A stretch of 64,000 bases of DNA from Paulownia fortunei (taxonomy: Eukaryota; Streptophyta; Magnoliopsida; Lamiales; Paulowniaceae): assembly GCA_019321725.1 (NCBI GenBank), contig CM033115.1, positions 22,392,673-22,456,672 of the forward strand, read 5' to 3'. Under the pieces are notes generated by a model that did no database searches, was not told the origin of the DNA, and saw only the letters and a program-made list of their open reading frames with translations. Position 1 is the first letter of the stretch. Every line of letters starts with the position of its first letter. Shown here piece by piece: positions 22,581-35,895 of the stretch. Both the position numbers and the translations under genes were made by a program.

Positions 22581-23532
22581 ATTCATCTCATTGGAAGATT
22601 AAAGTTTTTGTAGTGTTTTAGCTTGCATTATAGAGCTCTGTGCAATGACCTTAGTAGATGAGTTAAGAAGGTAATGTCCTCAGAAAGTGAGCAATTTTGA
22701 AGATCCCCAAAATGTGGCAAAAAGATTTTGAGATGCTCATGTGTGGTGGCTCATGCTTCAATATGTTTTGTCAAGTTCAAACTGTTTAATAGACACTCCA
22801 CTGCATATCTTAATTTGTGGCTTGGCTCCACAGGTGCTTTGTATTGTTTACGCGGTACATTGCTTGTTTTGATCTTGAGGCTATATTTCAGTCAATGAAT
22901 TTCCTTCTGCTTTATATATAGCGACCAGTTAAGATGCTAATGTTGAGTTTTATGTTGGCATCCATTTTATTCATTGAGTGCCATTGAAAATGTCAATGCT
23001 TCTCATTGCCAAAGCCTTCGTGAAGAGCCAGCAATGTGATGCTTCTCCTTGTCTTTAGTGGAGTAATTGTTCATAGTTGCCAAAACTTCTTTTTGTTGCT
23101 CAAGGCCAGGAGTTTAGTATTCTTTAGAACATCACTGGTGGGACTCCAAAGTATGTGAACTAGACCATCTAATGAACTAGACCATCTAATGGTGTGTGCT
23201 TTGTGTAGTCACACAACATTCTCTTCTCAAAATTTCTAGAGACAACCAAATTTGATTCAGTAATATTTCTGGTGATGCTTCACTACTCACAGAATTTCAT
23301 TTCATCTCTAAGATGGTCAAATTGACAACATTTACCATGGGGCTGAAAGCACAGAAGTAAAGCATATACCAAACACTGACATTGAAACTGAAATCTGTAT
23401 ATTGGTACAAGAACATAGAAACTAGTTTTATATGTTTCATATGCCTATATATCTAGATGTCACAGATGCAGTCAAAATTGATATGCTATCAGACTGTAAA
23501 CCTGTTGATTCTCCATCTCCATCACATTTGTA
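22581..23532. other. Convergent 3' intergenic region
   Basis: Lies between the E2 stop (plus) and the LRR kinase stop (minus), so it should hold both 3' UTRs. An 18-bp unit GAACTAGACCATCTAATG is repeated in tandem at about 23158-23191. Nothing else recognised. Confidence 0.5.
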
Positions 23533-26500
23533 TCACCTTGCATTTAGTAACATTCGCAGCACACTTTTCATCTTCGGCCTCGTGTCTGGTGAGATACTAA
23601 CACAAGCTAAGGCCACCTTGAGGACTGCCAACATCTGGCTTCTAACGGCAAGTGATGTCTTACTAACACTTAAGTCAAGAATTTGATCCCATTTATTTTT
23701 CTGCGCGGTGTTGCTTAACACCCATTTGGCTAGTTCAGTTCCTCCACTAACTGCTGGCTTACCAGTCAGGAGTTCCAGCAGAACAACACCGAAGCTGTAG
23801 ACATTTCCGGCTGCTGTGACTCTCATCGTGTAAGCATACTCTAAAACCCAACGGGAGAAGACTTAGAATATTTACGAAATATTTTGGGCTTTGGTAATTA
23901 TATAACCCAATAATATCAGTACAGAAGTAGTAATACATGCAATTTGCACTGAGAAATAATTGAGCAGTGACATTGAAGAGTAATTCTGGAAGACAAGCAC
24001 AGATGTAGGTGGTGAAAATGCAATACCTGGAGGGACATAACCAACAGAGCCAGCAACAGTAGAAAGACTGCCTGTGCTCTTTGAAGGATCAATCACCTTG
24101 CATAGCTCAATGTCTCCAATCTGAGGCTCATTCAGGGACTTTAAAAGAATGGTTTTGCTGGAAAGATCCAGGAGAAGAACAGGGCCAGAGTTGCACTCGT
24201 GCAGAAAAGCCAAACCCTGAGATACTCCAATTGCAATGCTGTAACGGCTTGCCCAATCCAATGTATTGCCCATTCTACGATGAAGAACATCGGAAAGTGT
24301 ACCTTTAGGGGCAAAGTCATAAAAGAGATAAGCACTATCTGCTGTCAAGACATATGCAAGTGGGATCATGACGTTTGAATTAGACAGCTTTCCAAGAACT
24401 TCCAGCTCCTCTCCAAATTTTTCATGGCTACTCAATTGGAATATCTTGTCACTCCAGTTAAGCTTCTTGACAAAATAACTGGTGCCTGATGGCATGACAG
24501 CTTTGTAGTAAGATGAGAATCTTGTCTTCAATGTGATATTTGAGGGGTTTGCCACTGCTTCCATTGCTTTCCTGAAATCAATATTTGACCTGTGGATGCT
24601 GTTTGGAGTCAACAACTTTCCATGGATGACCTGTGGTGGAGAAGTTTCTTCTCCAGAGTGCAGATGTTCATCATTGATCCTGTTATATCTTCTTGAAATG
24701 AATATAGCTATCATTATCAATAAACCAACAGCCATGGCAGCACTTGCAACTGCAATGACAACGTCTGAGGCAAGTAATTTCCTCTTTCTTTGGGGTGTAG
24801 GGGTAGGATTTGCTCTAGGATAAATCAGATCATTATTTCCCTTTGTGTCAACCAGAACATAATTTCGAAACGTTGGAACAGGTCCAGAGAGTTCATTATT
24901 CGATAGGACCAATTCAGTTAAGCTGGTTAATTCAGTTAAGAAGTCTGGTATCTCGCCTGAAAATCTGTTGTTTGAAAGGTCCAAAACTTCCAGTCCAGTC
25001 AATCCTGATAGAGTAACTGGAATAGGTCCACCAAAGAGATTGTAGCTGAGATTCAAAGCAATTTGCAGTTGTGGTGGCATAGCCGGAATTCGCCCAGTAA
25101 GTTGGTTCTTTCCGAGCTGGAGTTCCATCAGCAAAGATAAGCTTCCAATGGAATCAGGTATAGGACCATTTAGATTGTTACCTTTCAAGTCCAAGTTTGT
25201 AAGATTCTTCAAACTTGAAATCGACAAAGGTATGGAGCCATTCAGTGAGTTCCTGCTTATATTCAGCTTCTGCAATCTATTTAACAGTGTAATCTGTGGT
25301 GGGATTTCTCCAACAAAATTGTTCAACTGAAGATTCAAAACTTGAAGATTGGTTAGATTACCCAATACTGGAGGCAGCGGGCCTGTCAATATATTCTGGG
25401 CTAAGTTTAACAGAGCCAACCGTTTGCACATACCCAATTCATAAGGTATTGGCCCAGTCAAGCTGTTGTTATCCAGCTCCAAGTACATCAATTCCACAAG
25501 ACTTCCCAATGAGCCAGCCGGAAGCAACCCATTAAGAGAATTGCTTCCTAATCTCAACCTGAACAACCTACTTGAAATGTTTGCAGGTATCGACCCCTCC
25601 AGTTCATTGTATGACAAGTCGAGAGACTGCAAATTGGGCCCGGATAGCAGATCAGATGGGATTGTCCCTGTCAACTTATTAAAACTGAGGTCTAAACTTA
25701 CGAGGTACGAAGTAATCCCAGATGGAATAGTTCCATTAAAGTGGTTCTGATTTGCTGCAAATCTCAAGAGTGTTGCGACACTGGAAAGTGAGGTGGGAAT
25801 TCCACCAGTCAAATTGTTGACAGATAGCACCAAGGTTTCCAACCTTGTGAGCTCTCCCAATTCCCCTGGAATCGAGCCTGAGAGTTTATTGATACTGAGA
25901 TCAATCAAACTCAGATTTCTGTATCTTGTGATTTCTACAGGGATTTCACCTGTAAAGTAATTGAAAGAAAGCTGAAGCTCCTCCAAAAGATTCATTTTCC
26001 CTAGGTTAGTAGGAACAGTCCCCGTGAACTGATTGTGGCTAAGGTTTAGACTCTTGAGTGAACCCAATCCATCTAACTGTAAATTAATTTCTCCAGTGAC
26101 TGAATTGTGAGAAAAATCCAAGAACTCTAACATTCTAAACCCATTGAAAGTAGGCAAAGAACCATACAACTTATTTCTACTAAAATTCAAGGATTTCAAC
26201 ACACTGATTTCCCCACAACCAGTGTAGAACCCCTCTGGGATAGAGCTCAGATGATTGTTAGAAACATCAAGAGACTCTAAAGTACGAACCGTGCACAGAA
26301 CTGGAAGAAAATCAGAGCTAGATATTGAAAACAAACTGAAAGAAAGCTTGTTTATGGAAGAATTACCAGGGCTGCAATGGACCCCTTCCATGAACAGGGA
26401 TTTGAGTCTTTCCCAACATTATTCCACACAAAGGAAGGACCAGTATTATTCTGAAAGATTTCATAAACTCTAGTCATGGCACTAACCTGATCAGAAGGCA

Positions 26501-26573
26501 ATTGAGAAGACGCCAACTGAAGGTAAAGCAAGAAGACAAACAGTTTCGGAGCAGTATAAACAAACCTCCTCAT
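23533..26573 (-). CDS. LRR receptor-like kinase, probable pseudokinase, with a one-base frameshift
   Basis: Plasma membrane receptor related to At1g34420 and PXC3-type LRR kinases; the ligand is unknown. Exons are 26573-24027 and 23840-23533. ATG 26573 starts a signal peptide (KLFVFLLYLQLASSQ). The N-terminal LRR cap reads NPCSWKG, then the frame breaks: the cap continues GVHCSPGNSS in the next frame. One G is missing in the run at 26382-26385 (C on the plus strand). With it the total would be 951 residues. About 18-20 LRRs (for example NNLTGGIPTSLSS) follow, a membrane helix at about 600-622, and a kinase domain from about 660. The Lys of VKKLNW is present. The HRD triad reads LLD, the Asn of the catalytic loop is absent and DFG reads DIE, so catalysis is doubtful. 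The intron splits the PPEYAYT motif. Everything downstream of the break is intact, which favours a sequence error or a very recent mutation. Confidence 0.88.
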
Positions 26574-28415
26574 TATTTTGGCTACTTTCCTCTGTCTCTT
26601 TATGCTGTTTCACTCTCCAAAAAAGCCCAATAAACTCACTTCCTATAAATTTTTTTGGTGTGGGCAAGAAGATCAAGATCAAGAAGTATGCTAAGAAATT
26701 TGCAACATGTGCCTATATGCATGTAAACACTTATTTTGTTTGATTCAGGGGGTTTAAGAATTTGAACAGACAAGCCCAGAAGCATAGAAAAATGGGAGGG
26801 GAAGTGTGGAAAATTGGGGAGTTTTGGGGGGTTGGGGGTGGGGTGGGGAGTGGAGTTGACTAGACTTGCTGTTGAGAAAAATACCATTTAGAAAGTGGTG
26901 TGTTTGTTCGTGGAAAACACTGTTGGAGAACTTTTATTCTTGTTGACTGACAAAAACACAGGAATAAAACAGTGCCCAAAGATTGCTGTTCCCTGGTCTT
27001 TGGCCGGTTCGTTTTGACCACAAGAAAATCAAACAGTTCACTGCAAAAGTACAGATTAACTGCTGCATTACATTCACTCCATCTAAAAGTTTTATAAAAT
27101 TATATTATATAGAATATATTATTAATTGAATAAAAAATTCCAAATATCAGAATAAAAAAAACCATGTTTTATTATTTCGATTGATTTAACCTGAACAAAT
27201 CAACAAATTTATAAAAGCTTCCAATCAAAATAAAAAATTAACCGTCAACTAATTTAAACATCGATAAAATAATTTATATTTTTTTAGAGAAAATATTTTT
27301 TAAACTTGAAACATTTTTAAGAACAACCCGACCATCTTTACATTGATTTTAAGTCGTTGCTTTTAAGGAAAGTAATTCGTAAAGATTTACAAAGTAGATT
27401 TGCAGTGAGGAAGACTTAAGTCAACTTATTAATCAGTTGCTTTAACGTGCCCAGACCACCTTTTCATGTTCCCATTAAGTTTTCTCTTCCTTTTCGCCTT
27501 ATTCCACACGTAAATGGCAGCATTTTCTACAATAATTCATGCAACTAAAGTTCTCTTTCATTTTCATCATCACTTTTCTTAAATCTATTTTTGTGGTAAA
27601 AGTGTTCTTGAGAAGCATTTTTGCCCTTCACAAATACAATAATTTCAAGTACTGTCAATATTAAATTTAATATTCTAGCAATTTATCAAAAAATTTGGTG
27701 TAAACAATGAATGATATATAGCAAAGATCAACGAAAAACATATATTATACACTTCTTTTTTCTCTCTTGCTTGCTACAAAATTCACCTTAAGCTTTTTTG
27801 TAACAAGTTTTCTTCAGTAGATTTTGAGTAATTGACAGGGATGCTGTAGAGGAATTCATACAGGCAACAAAAGTAGGTAGGTCAAGGTGAAACTCAAACA
27901 AAAAAGAAAGAAGAAGAAATGTCTCAGCTAATCTGTCATAGCCATTTGGTTTTTGAAATGTATTGTTTAATTAAATCCGTTGAGTGAATTAATTGCAACG
28001 ATTTCTTTACTAGATTCATGGATGGTTAAAATAATTTTAAAACTAAACGGTGATAAATAGTATTGCTCATTAAAAAATACAATCATTTTACATCATTATG
28101 AAATACCAATATTTTTATTTTAGTGAATGCCTTCTTCAATTATGTAGGTACTATACGTATTAAGGACTGATATATGAACACACAAATATTTAAATTTTCC
28201 ATGAATTATTACATGGTCTCTAACTTGGACTTTGGTGGGATCGAATTTAATTCCTCCTATCCTCGACATAGACAATGTATGTCTCAAGTTGTAGCCGTTG
28301 AGCTGAAGTACTAAAATTTTAAACATAAACAACCACCACACCTTCCACCCCAACCACCATCTCCAGTGCCCTTTTAACCTCTTTATTACAAAGGTCAGGA
28401 AAAAAAAAATAACTC
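26574..28415. other. Intergenic between divergent genes
   Basis: Upstream regions of the LRR kinase (minus) and of the small gene at 28416 (plus), so both promoters lie here. A G-rich block sits at 26795-26855. No gene or RNA recognised; the minus-strand frame at 28120-28353 has no motif. Confidence 0.45.
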
Positions 28416-28904
28416 ATGGCCAATGCAGAAGAAGACTTCAGCTTCCCTGCCACCACCACTCATCCGCCGCCTTGTTTCATCGAGTCACCACCCCTTTGGC
28501 GGCCGGTTACCCGCCTGGGAAACTCAGGAAGTTTTAAGGATGAAGAAGTAGAAGATAAAGAGAAATTCAACTTATGTTCATCCCAAGAATTCAAAGCCAG
28601 CAACTTTTATCAGAGAAAGAGCTCCTGCTATGATGAGAATTATGAAGATGAGAAAATGGACATATTGTGGGAGGACTGGAATGAAGAAGTTTCAAGAACT
28701 TGTGGGAAAACGGCAGAAGAATCTGATAATTCATCACCAAGGAGACAAGTGCAGATTTGCTGTGTTAAAGCCTTAAAGTTGTCAAAAGCAAATGGGCACA
28801 TGCTTTCTGGGAAGAAAGCAAGCATTCTGGTGTTCATCAGTGTCTTGAAGAAGGGTTTTGCCATGCATCATTCTCGTCGTTCAATCAAGAAGCATGCATG
28901 GTAA
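28416..28904 (+). CDS. Small uncharacterised plant protein
   Basis: Single-exon frame of 162 residues beginning MANAEEDFSFPATTTHPPPC. It has an acidic, Ser-rich middle, the motif EKMDILWEDWNEEVSRTCG at about residues 78-96, and a basic, hydrophobic C-terminal part (SILVFISVLKKGFAMHHSRR). Proteins with a KMD-hydrophobic-LWEDFNEE motif followed by a VLKKLFLLHNS-like tail occur widely in plants, and I recall them as an unnamed family. I cannot give a function. There is no clear signal peptide; the short hydrophobic patch near the end is too brief for a confident membrane helix. The Met at 28416 fits the family start. It is probably real because of the conserved-looking motif and plant codon use. 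Confidence 0.65.
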   Translation: MANAEEDFSFPATTTHPPPCFIESPPLWRPVTRLGNSGSFKDEEVEDKEKFNLCSSQEFKASNFYQRKSSCYDENYEDEKMDILWEDWNEEVSRTCGKTAEESDNSSPRRQVQICCVKALKLSKANGHMLSGKKASILVFISVLKKGFAMHHSRRSIKKHAW

Positions 28905-29928
28905 CTTTACTAATCTTGATTTTTTTCGAGCTTGGTTTTACAGAAAAATTATATTTCAAATTTGATTTGTTCACATTCAAACCATTCAATCGAGCAAACG
29001 GATATTTATTAACTTCGGTGTGGCCCCTGCTGATGATGAGGCTCTTTGTCTTTGATTGATTGAATGCATAATGCTATCAATTTATCAGTAACTGTCCTCT
29101 TATCAAATTAATCAGAGTTTATCCAAAAGCTGAACTGCACTAGTAAGAGAGTTGATTCATTTTTTGCAAATCATCATTTATCAAAGTCATTAATTATGAT
29201 AGTTGGTTAATGATAAGATGAACTCTCTTTTTCAAAAAAAAAAAAAAAAAAAAAAAAAAAAGGAAGAAGAAGAAACACTATGATGCCCCATTGCCCGATT
29301 AATCAAAAACAGTGCCTACAAAAACTACCATTACCAAATACTTTGGGTGAGTACTGCAAGGTGTAATTATTTTCATCCACAATTTAGATAGAGGGTGCTT
29401 GGTTGTCCCAAGTGGGGAAAGGTCTTGTTGATTCCTATTAACACAGTGCATATCTTACACGGTAAATCAGCAGTCAGTGAGGATAAACAAAAAAGAAATT
29501 TTAATAGCCCATCAAAGTTATCAGAGAATAAGAGGCACCTTGAAAATGACGAGAATATATACAGTACCAGGTAATATCACAATGAATATTGGTACAAAGA
29601 TATCGGGTGCTTCATTTGGTGTTGTACACTAAACGAATGAAAATAAAATGAATGGAATTGGGGCTATAGAACTCAATGTCGATGTCTTGGTTCTATTTTC
29701 AAGCAATATTAGGAGCCAGCAAAACTGACCTTCTAGCTTGTATCGTGTCAATGGAAGCAATGCGCTCCAACCATTCTTCATAGCAAGTTGCTAATATACA
29801 TCGTATTGTACCAGATCCACCACTCCGCAGCAATGCAGTTTACTTTCAAGGGAAAAGTTACTCCAGTCACACGTATGGTACAAAAGAATGAACCAGATCC
29901 TTAAATAGAGGTTGACATCATCAAGAAA
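28905..29928. other. Convergent 3' intergenic region
   Basis: Between the small gene (plus) and the DUF616 gene stop (minus); expected to contain both 3' UTRs. A poly-A run of 28 bases lies at 29234-29261. Nothing else recognised. Confidence 0.5.
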
Positions 29929-32900
29929 CTACATCTCCCGTTGGGGGCTCTTCCTCCTCTCCTCAGATCTGTGATGGTACAATTTGGCAATCTTTCGCCT
30001 CTCACAGTCCTGAGACACAGATAATCCTGGTTTAGTGACCATAATATCACTACAAACACTAAAAAGTTGAGTACAATTTAAAAGGTTATACTTATTCAGG
30101 TAATTTACAATACTGCACCTTGAACATATTGAGATAAAAGGGTTTATCAGGATTCATCCTTCTCAACTTGTGGTATGTATAGGCAAAACTTAGCTGGTCA
30201 CGAGGAGTAAACCGATCAACCTCATTAAACCAAAGGCAAGAAAACAAGTTTGACATCGGTGTATGAGCCCTGACAATGAAAGACCCTTCAGGTACATCTG
30301 CCAAGAAATCAATACATCATATACAGCGGAAAAGATTACGATGAAACCAAAAAATCCTATAAACATAAGCAGACAAAATCATACTGCTGGGGAGAAGCTT
30401 GTTAGTTTCTGATGCATTGAATCTTCTCATTCCATCTGCTTGATAGAATGTAAATTGTTCATCTATAACACTATGGTTGTACTTGTTAAGCTTCTTATTT
30501 TGGGCCACCTCTTCCCACAAACAATGGCGGTCATAGTGATTGGAAATAGCATATTCATAACCTTTTCTCCACAGGAAGTATTCCAAGATAAGCAATGGAT
30601 CAAGTTGGAGACGGAGTTTACTATCCAACCAAATTGAGTACCTAAAACAATATCCAGATGGAGAAAATGCTGAGAATTATATTGAAAAGAGCGTTCAAAT
30701 AAAACGAGAAATGAACACTAAGTAATCCATAGGCAACACAGATCTCAAGCAAGAAAGAATGAAAAAAAGTGAACATATAAAAGTTCTCTAAGGTAGAAGG
30801 TAAAAAGAAAAACATTTACAGTCTGGCTGACTCCATATCGTTTAAAAACATCATACCAAAAATTTCAATTCCTGATCTTTTCACATCCGCACAATGAAGC
30901 AGCTCTTGCAGTGCAAAAGGCAAACTCTGTCCTTTCATGATTAGATTATCTAGTTAGATTCCGCAAGCAAAGAATGATTATTCAGCCCATAACTCATTAA
31001 TTTGCTTAATTCCAAATAAAACTTGGCCAAAAAGTTATAAATTAATATAGAATATATCAAAAAAAAGTACCATTTTGACCTCAAAAGTCAAACCAAATAA
31101 TTCAATTGTAATGAATATAAGTTGAGCTAGCTGTTGGCTTGCACGTGTGGTTTTCTTAATTTGTCTTCTATTTATTTATGCATATTGGGAGGCAGGGGGT
31201 TTCTTGTTTCAAGTTTCATCTCACAACGCAAAGTTTCAAGCTGTAGCAGTTGCTCTGTCAACACATTCCAGCTCTACTGGATACCATAAAACACAAAACA
31301 TAACCTGGGCAACTCGTGGAAATTCCTAGACTCAATAAAAGTGTCTAGAAGCTGAGTTACTGATAAAAGCAACACCAAATATGATAGTGATAATATCTGA
31401 TGTCTTTGAATTCATTGAATATGTAGAGAACGAGAAAATAAATGAATAAAAAAGAAGACAATAAAATAGAAAAAACACATCTTAGATTTTTGTCCCAACT
31501 CCAGATCCTACAGTCCCCTGCGTTTGAGCAGAAGTCAATTTGTCAAAACTATAGAACAACTAAATGATCATCAGTCTTGAGCAGTTCTGGTCATTTAGAA
31601 GGCATGAGAAGTAATTAAAAGATGCTAGGAGTGCCAGATCAACCATTCTTTCAAAAGTTTGCCCATCAAGGGTAAAATTTCAAATTGAATTTGCAAGATA
31701 AATATACTTCTTATAAAGATAGGGCAAGTGCAGAGTTTCTCCAAATGATAGGCTTCAGATCATTCACTATTTCATATGCAGTGCCAAAATACACAACTCC
31801 ATTTTTTATCCTGGGCCCAACACAACATAATTGCCTTTTCAATGAACTCACTAGAAATTAAAATAGGGGGATATAGACTAGAAGATGAATTTCATTTAAA
31901 TAATAAAAAAATAGAAAACAGTATAAACAAAATAAGCACAGCCACACAATCTCTTGTGACAATGTGTTAGTTCTGCTTTCTACCTCGCAGAAGTAAATAG
32001 TCGGTGTGGCAAAAATTTTGGTATCTTCCCTACTCTCCTCATATCAGTGTAAGGAGGATTCTTCACCACCACAATTCTCCACAACCCGATAAAGCCCATC
32101 ATATCTGGCATTTGGCCTTCTGATGAAAGAGTTTGCAAAGTTACTTCGTCCACGAACATGACAAAGCATACATTTTTCCTTGACAAACGAGAGACCTAAA
32201 AAGAAGTGAGATCTGAATAACTATAGCTGTTATATTTTAACAATATATATGTATTGGAACATCAATGGTGAGTTTTCCTTAGAAGCAACTTGATCCATCC
32301 ACTTTTATTGTGTCAATGTTCAAAAATACTGCTGAAATTAGGATTCTTATCTGCAGTGATCGTTAGAATGTTCAGTATCAAGGATATTTGAGATTTTTTT
32401 GCTCATCTGAGTTTCTCAATGCCCTCTTCTTTGTTTTTTTCCAAGAAATCTACTTAATTCATAAATGTAAGTTCATCAAGTGCTAAGATACACTAAAGCG
32501 AATTTTGTCAGCATCAATGAAGACAGACAAGAACTAGACACCAACTATACAAGCTCTATCACAATTGTACAGATGGTACTGAAAGACGATGAGTTTAAAC
32601 AAATCAAGCAGATGATTGAGATGTGCAATTTCGAGGCGTTTCATATTATTGTTTTAGCTTTCCAGTAAAGGGAAAAACATTATTCATGATATTAGACAAA
32701 AGAGAACACAACAGAAAAAAAAAAAAAAAAACAATTTTCTATTGTTCATGATCTCAAATTGCTAATTTTTAATGTTTTAGTCACAATTGTGATCATTTTA
32801 TTTGAAAATTGCTAATATTAGCCAATAATTAAACATCAAAATAGTTGTCTAACAAATTTCTTGTCAATAAACTAAAATGCCCGGTTCATGTTTCTTATTT

Positions 32901-35895
32901 ATCTATGATTGAAATGAGTTTAATTACAGTACATACTAAAAGTGGAAGGTTGTGTAAAGAATTGGGTACCGTTTTGCCTATTGGTGATCTCAAGCGATCA
33001 GAATTCCCATAGATGCAAGACATAACAGCAATGTGGCAACTACTAATGTATTTTGCATCATCTTCTGCCAAATCAAATCCCGTACTTGGTGACCCTTCAG
33101 GACCTTTCACAAAGCCACAGTTAATTTTCTGATCACGAGCAATAAAAGATTCTTCCCGTTCTTCCAGTGACTGATGTCCAGCAAATCTGGGTTCCCATTT
33201 CGCATCTTCAATGGGCTTCTCTTCTTTTTCTGTATATTGCAAGGAAAATCTTGCAAATTTTCGACTTTCTAAGGGCTCTACAAGTAGTGCAGTGGAATTC
33301 AAATTTTTCATCTGACAAGTACCTGGTATTGTGAGTATCAGTATCTAAATCCAAAGAATAGCAGAGATAGTGCAACGGAGAAAAGGGAACTAGATGTGTT
33401 CTTTAAACATATTAAAATTAAACCATCAATCAATATAACTTTTCTCTTTCTTGCATTTAATCAGGAAAGGGAAAAGGTTGGCATGATGTCAATCAACCTC
33501 ATATTATGCAGAGCAGTGAGTACTGATCAAGTTTCTGAGGAGGTGAAAAGCCTAAAAGTGGTGTTACTAAACTGGAAGTAGAATATTTAATATTTTCACA
33601 AGAAATTTAATATCATATTTTATGTTTTACATCAGTAGATGATGCTGCGGAACCTACCTCACATTAGAAGATCAACAAAACTTTATGATGCTACTCATAG
33701 AATTGAATAAATACTGCAATAAAGTATTATTATGTCCAAAATGGAAAGACATTAACTTGACATTGCATGATGAATACTTGATGTTCATCCTCAATTTCAG
33801 TATCAGGAAAGTTTATTCTTCAATTCATATGTAACCAAAAAAATGGCCAACGGATTGAGTAACCTGACTATTAACAAAAAGTTAAATTTTATTTACAAGT
33901 AAATTGTACAATTATGTGAGAAAACAAATAATTACCGGAAAATTTTCGACGTTTTGTCTTCTTTTTGGAACCTGAGCGCCTTTCAGGAATTAACCTTCGG
34001 ACAGGTTGACCTTCAGCAAAACTTGCATATTCAGAATGACTTTGAACTTTAGAAAGCTGGGAATTTGAAAGAGATTCCTCACTATACAAATCATTGGAAG
34101 CTTTATCAACCTCCTCAACGATATCTTGCTTCTTATTTCTAGCATGATGCGCATGAGAAGATTCCCCAGTGTCAATGATATGGGGTTTAGTGGCACCAGA
34201 ATGGTCCTTTTCATCATGCCCAACATCATCGTATTCTTCCATTTGATCGTCCTGTAAGTCCATACCATCATCATATTCATCAGCATCATCTAGTACTCTA
34301 TGGTTCCTCCCATCAGCATCACCAGATTGCTGGTTGCTTTTACCGTGCACATCTGTGGACTCTCCGATATTCTTTAAAGAGGCCTCATATTCGGCTTCAT
34401 ACATTTTCAATTCATTGCGTCCAGCCTCATTGTATAAGCCATTTCCTTGGTGATCCAAGACATTATAAGATTTGTCCAAAGAAGACTTATTATCTCTGTT
34501 CTTCACTGTAGCGTGAACCTTATCCACAGTATCATCCCGGGTTTGCTTCTCTTCTTTATAATCTTCATCTCTTCTTCTGTCATCCTTGTCCCAATCGCGT
34601 GAATCCCAGCCATGAGCAACTGATCCATCGCCAAATTTGAGCTCCTTTGGTTTTTGGGTTCGGGTCACATTCATGAGAAAATCCGTATCAATGCCCATGT
34701 CATCATCTTGGCCTTGGCGTCTATTCATTTCCCCTCCTATCACAGAGAGAATGCAGAAATTGAAAATTCCAGCACTTCCAACTAAGTGGACCAACAAATA
34801 TTCTAATTGATAGTAGGGTTTGAGCCTCATCATTTGAATTAAAAATATCTCCATTCAAATTCAAATTAGTTTTCCATAAATTTCAACAAGGAGGGCCCAT
34901 TTCACACAGCCAGACACAACCGGAACACATTAAACAGGAGTTAGAATCTGGAATCAACATGCTGCACATTCAGATTGACATATCTATCAACACCATAGGT
35001 CTTACTCGAGTCTCTACATAATTAGGTTCTAAACCATATCACACATCTTGTTAAGTTTTCCTAAAACTACTTGATTCAGAAGGTAATAATTAGCTTTATC
35101 TCATTTTTCACTTTCATAAAAGTGTAGTTCCTTTAAAGCCAAAGGTCCCATATAAGTTGTTCTGCACATTCACCAAAGAAAGGCGTCATACTCCAGTCCT
35201 TATCAAATTTGACACAAATAAATATGAATTGAACCAAATCTAAGAAACAAGTACTGCCACAAGAACCTCCTGATTATCTCGGCACAATCTCAATCAAATT
35301 ACACCAAAAGATTTACAAAACCACTTCTGTCAGCATTTCCAATTCAGCAAATGCATCAAAATCTTTACTTTATATGCTTCATATGTTTCTTCTGATAAAA
35401 AAAGACAACTTTATTTCCACTCACAAGTGTGTCCATTACAAAACTACAAAAAGATTTTCTCAGTTCGAAAACTTCAATCACTGCCAGCAATCAATGCAAT
35501 AACCCAACCACTCCATATAAATAAAAATTTCTATATTCTACTCCACTTTCCATTAACTTAAATGCAATTAATCAATCATAAATTCCTCTAATAAACACAC
35601 ACAAACACACTCTTTCCCATTCAACTAAAAAACACGAGCTTTAACACAAATATAAAAAGTTCCTTATTTCCATACCTTTACTCTGCAACGAGAAATAGAA
35701 GAAAGCGGAGATAGATAGAATGATAGAGAGCGTCAAAACGCAGAATCCGATCGAGATCTTATAAGCTGGCGGGGCCTTCGATCGCCAGTGGTGGTGGAAG
35801 TGCCGAGAGCCGCCCCGCACGCCGATTGAGACGTGATCCGAGGGGTAGCCGTTTCGCGACCCATTGCCGCCGCCGGATTGCCTATACTGGGCCAT
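29929..35895 (-). CDS. EMB2756: DUF616 membrane protein, putative glycosyltransferase (EMB2756 type)
   Basis: Seven exons: 35895-35676, 34736-33936, 33322-32970, 32195-31984, 30641-30385, 30297-30119 and 30009-29929. Every junction is GT-AG and in phase, and 2103 bp gives 700 residues. The short cytosolic N-terminus is rich in Gly and His. One membrane helix follows at about 46-70 (FCVLTLSIILSISAFFYFSL), as in a type II Golgi protein. A long acidic low-complexity stalk at about 75-340 precedes the DUF616 domain at about 347-700. Domain landmarks are LVEPLESRKFARFSLQY, KNVCFVMFVDEVTL, RIVVVKNPPYTDMRR, YSIWLDSKLRLQLDP and VRAHTPMSNLFSCLWFNEVD. The MUCI70 branch of this family acts in pectin-type polysaccharide synthesis. 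I recall the Arabidopsis locus At1g34550 (EMB2756) as the closest match; that assignment is from memory, and the enzyme activity is inferred. Confidence 0.88.

Noticed and set aside
24533..25750. Several plus-strand frames across the LRR region
   Set aside because: Antisense shadows of the leucine-rich repeats.
23872..26391. An internal ATG at 26391 as the start of the LRR kinase, with the frame ending in 60 extra residues
   Set aside because: This start would drop the signal peptide and half of the LRR cap, which lie in the preceding frame; the final residues are read-through into the intron after a perfect GT donor at 24026.
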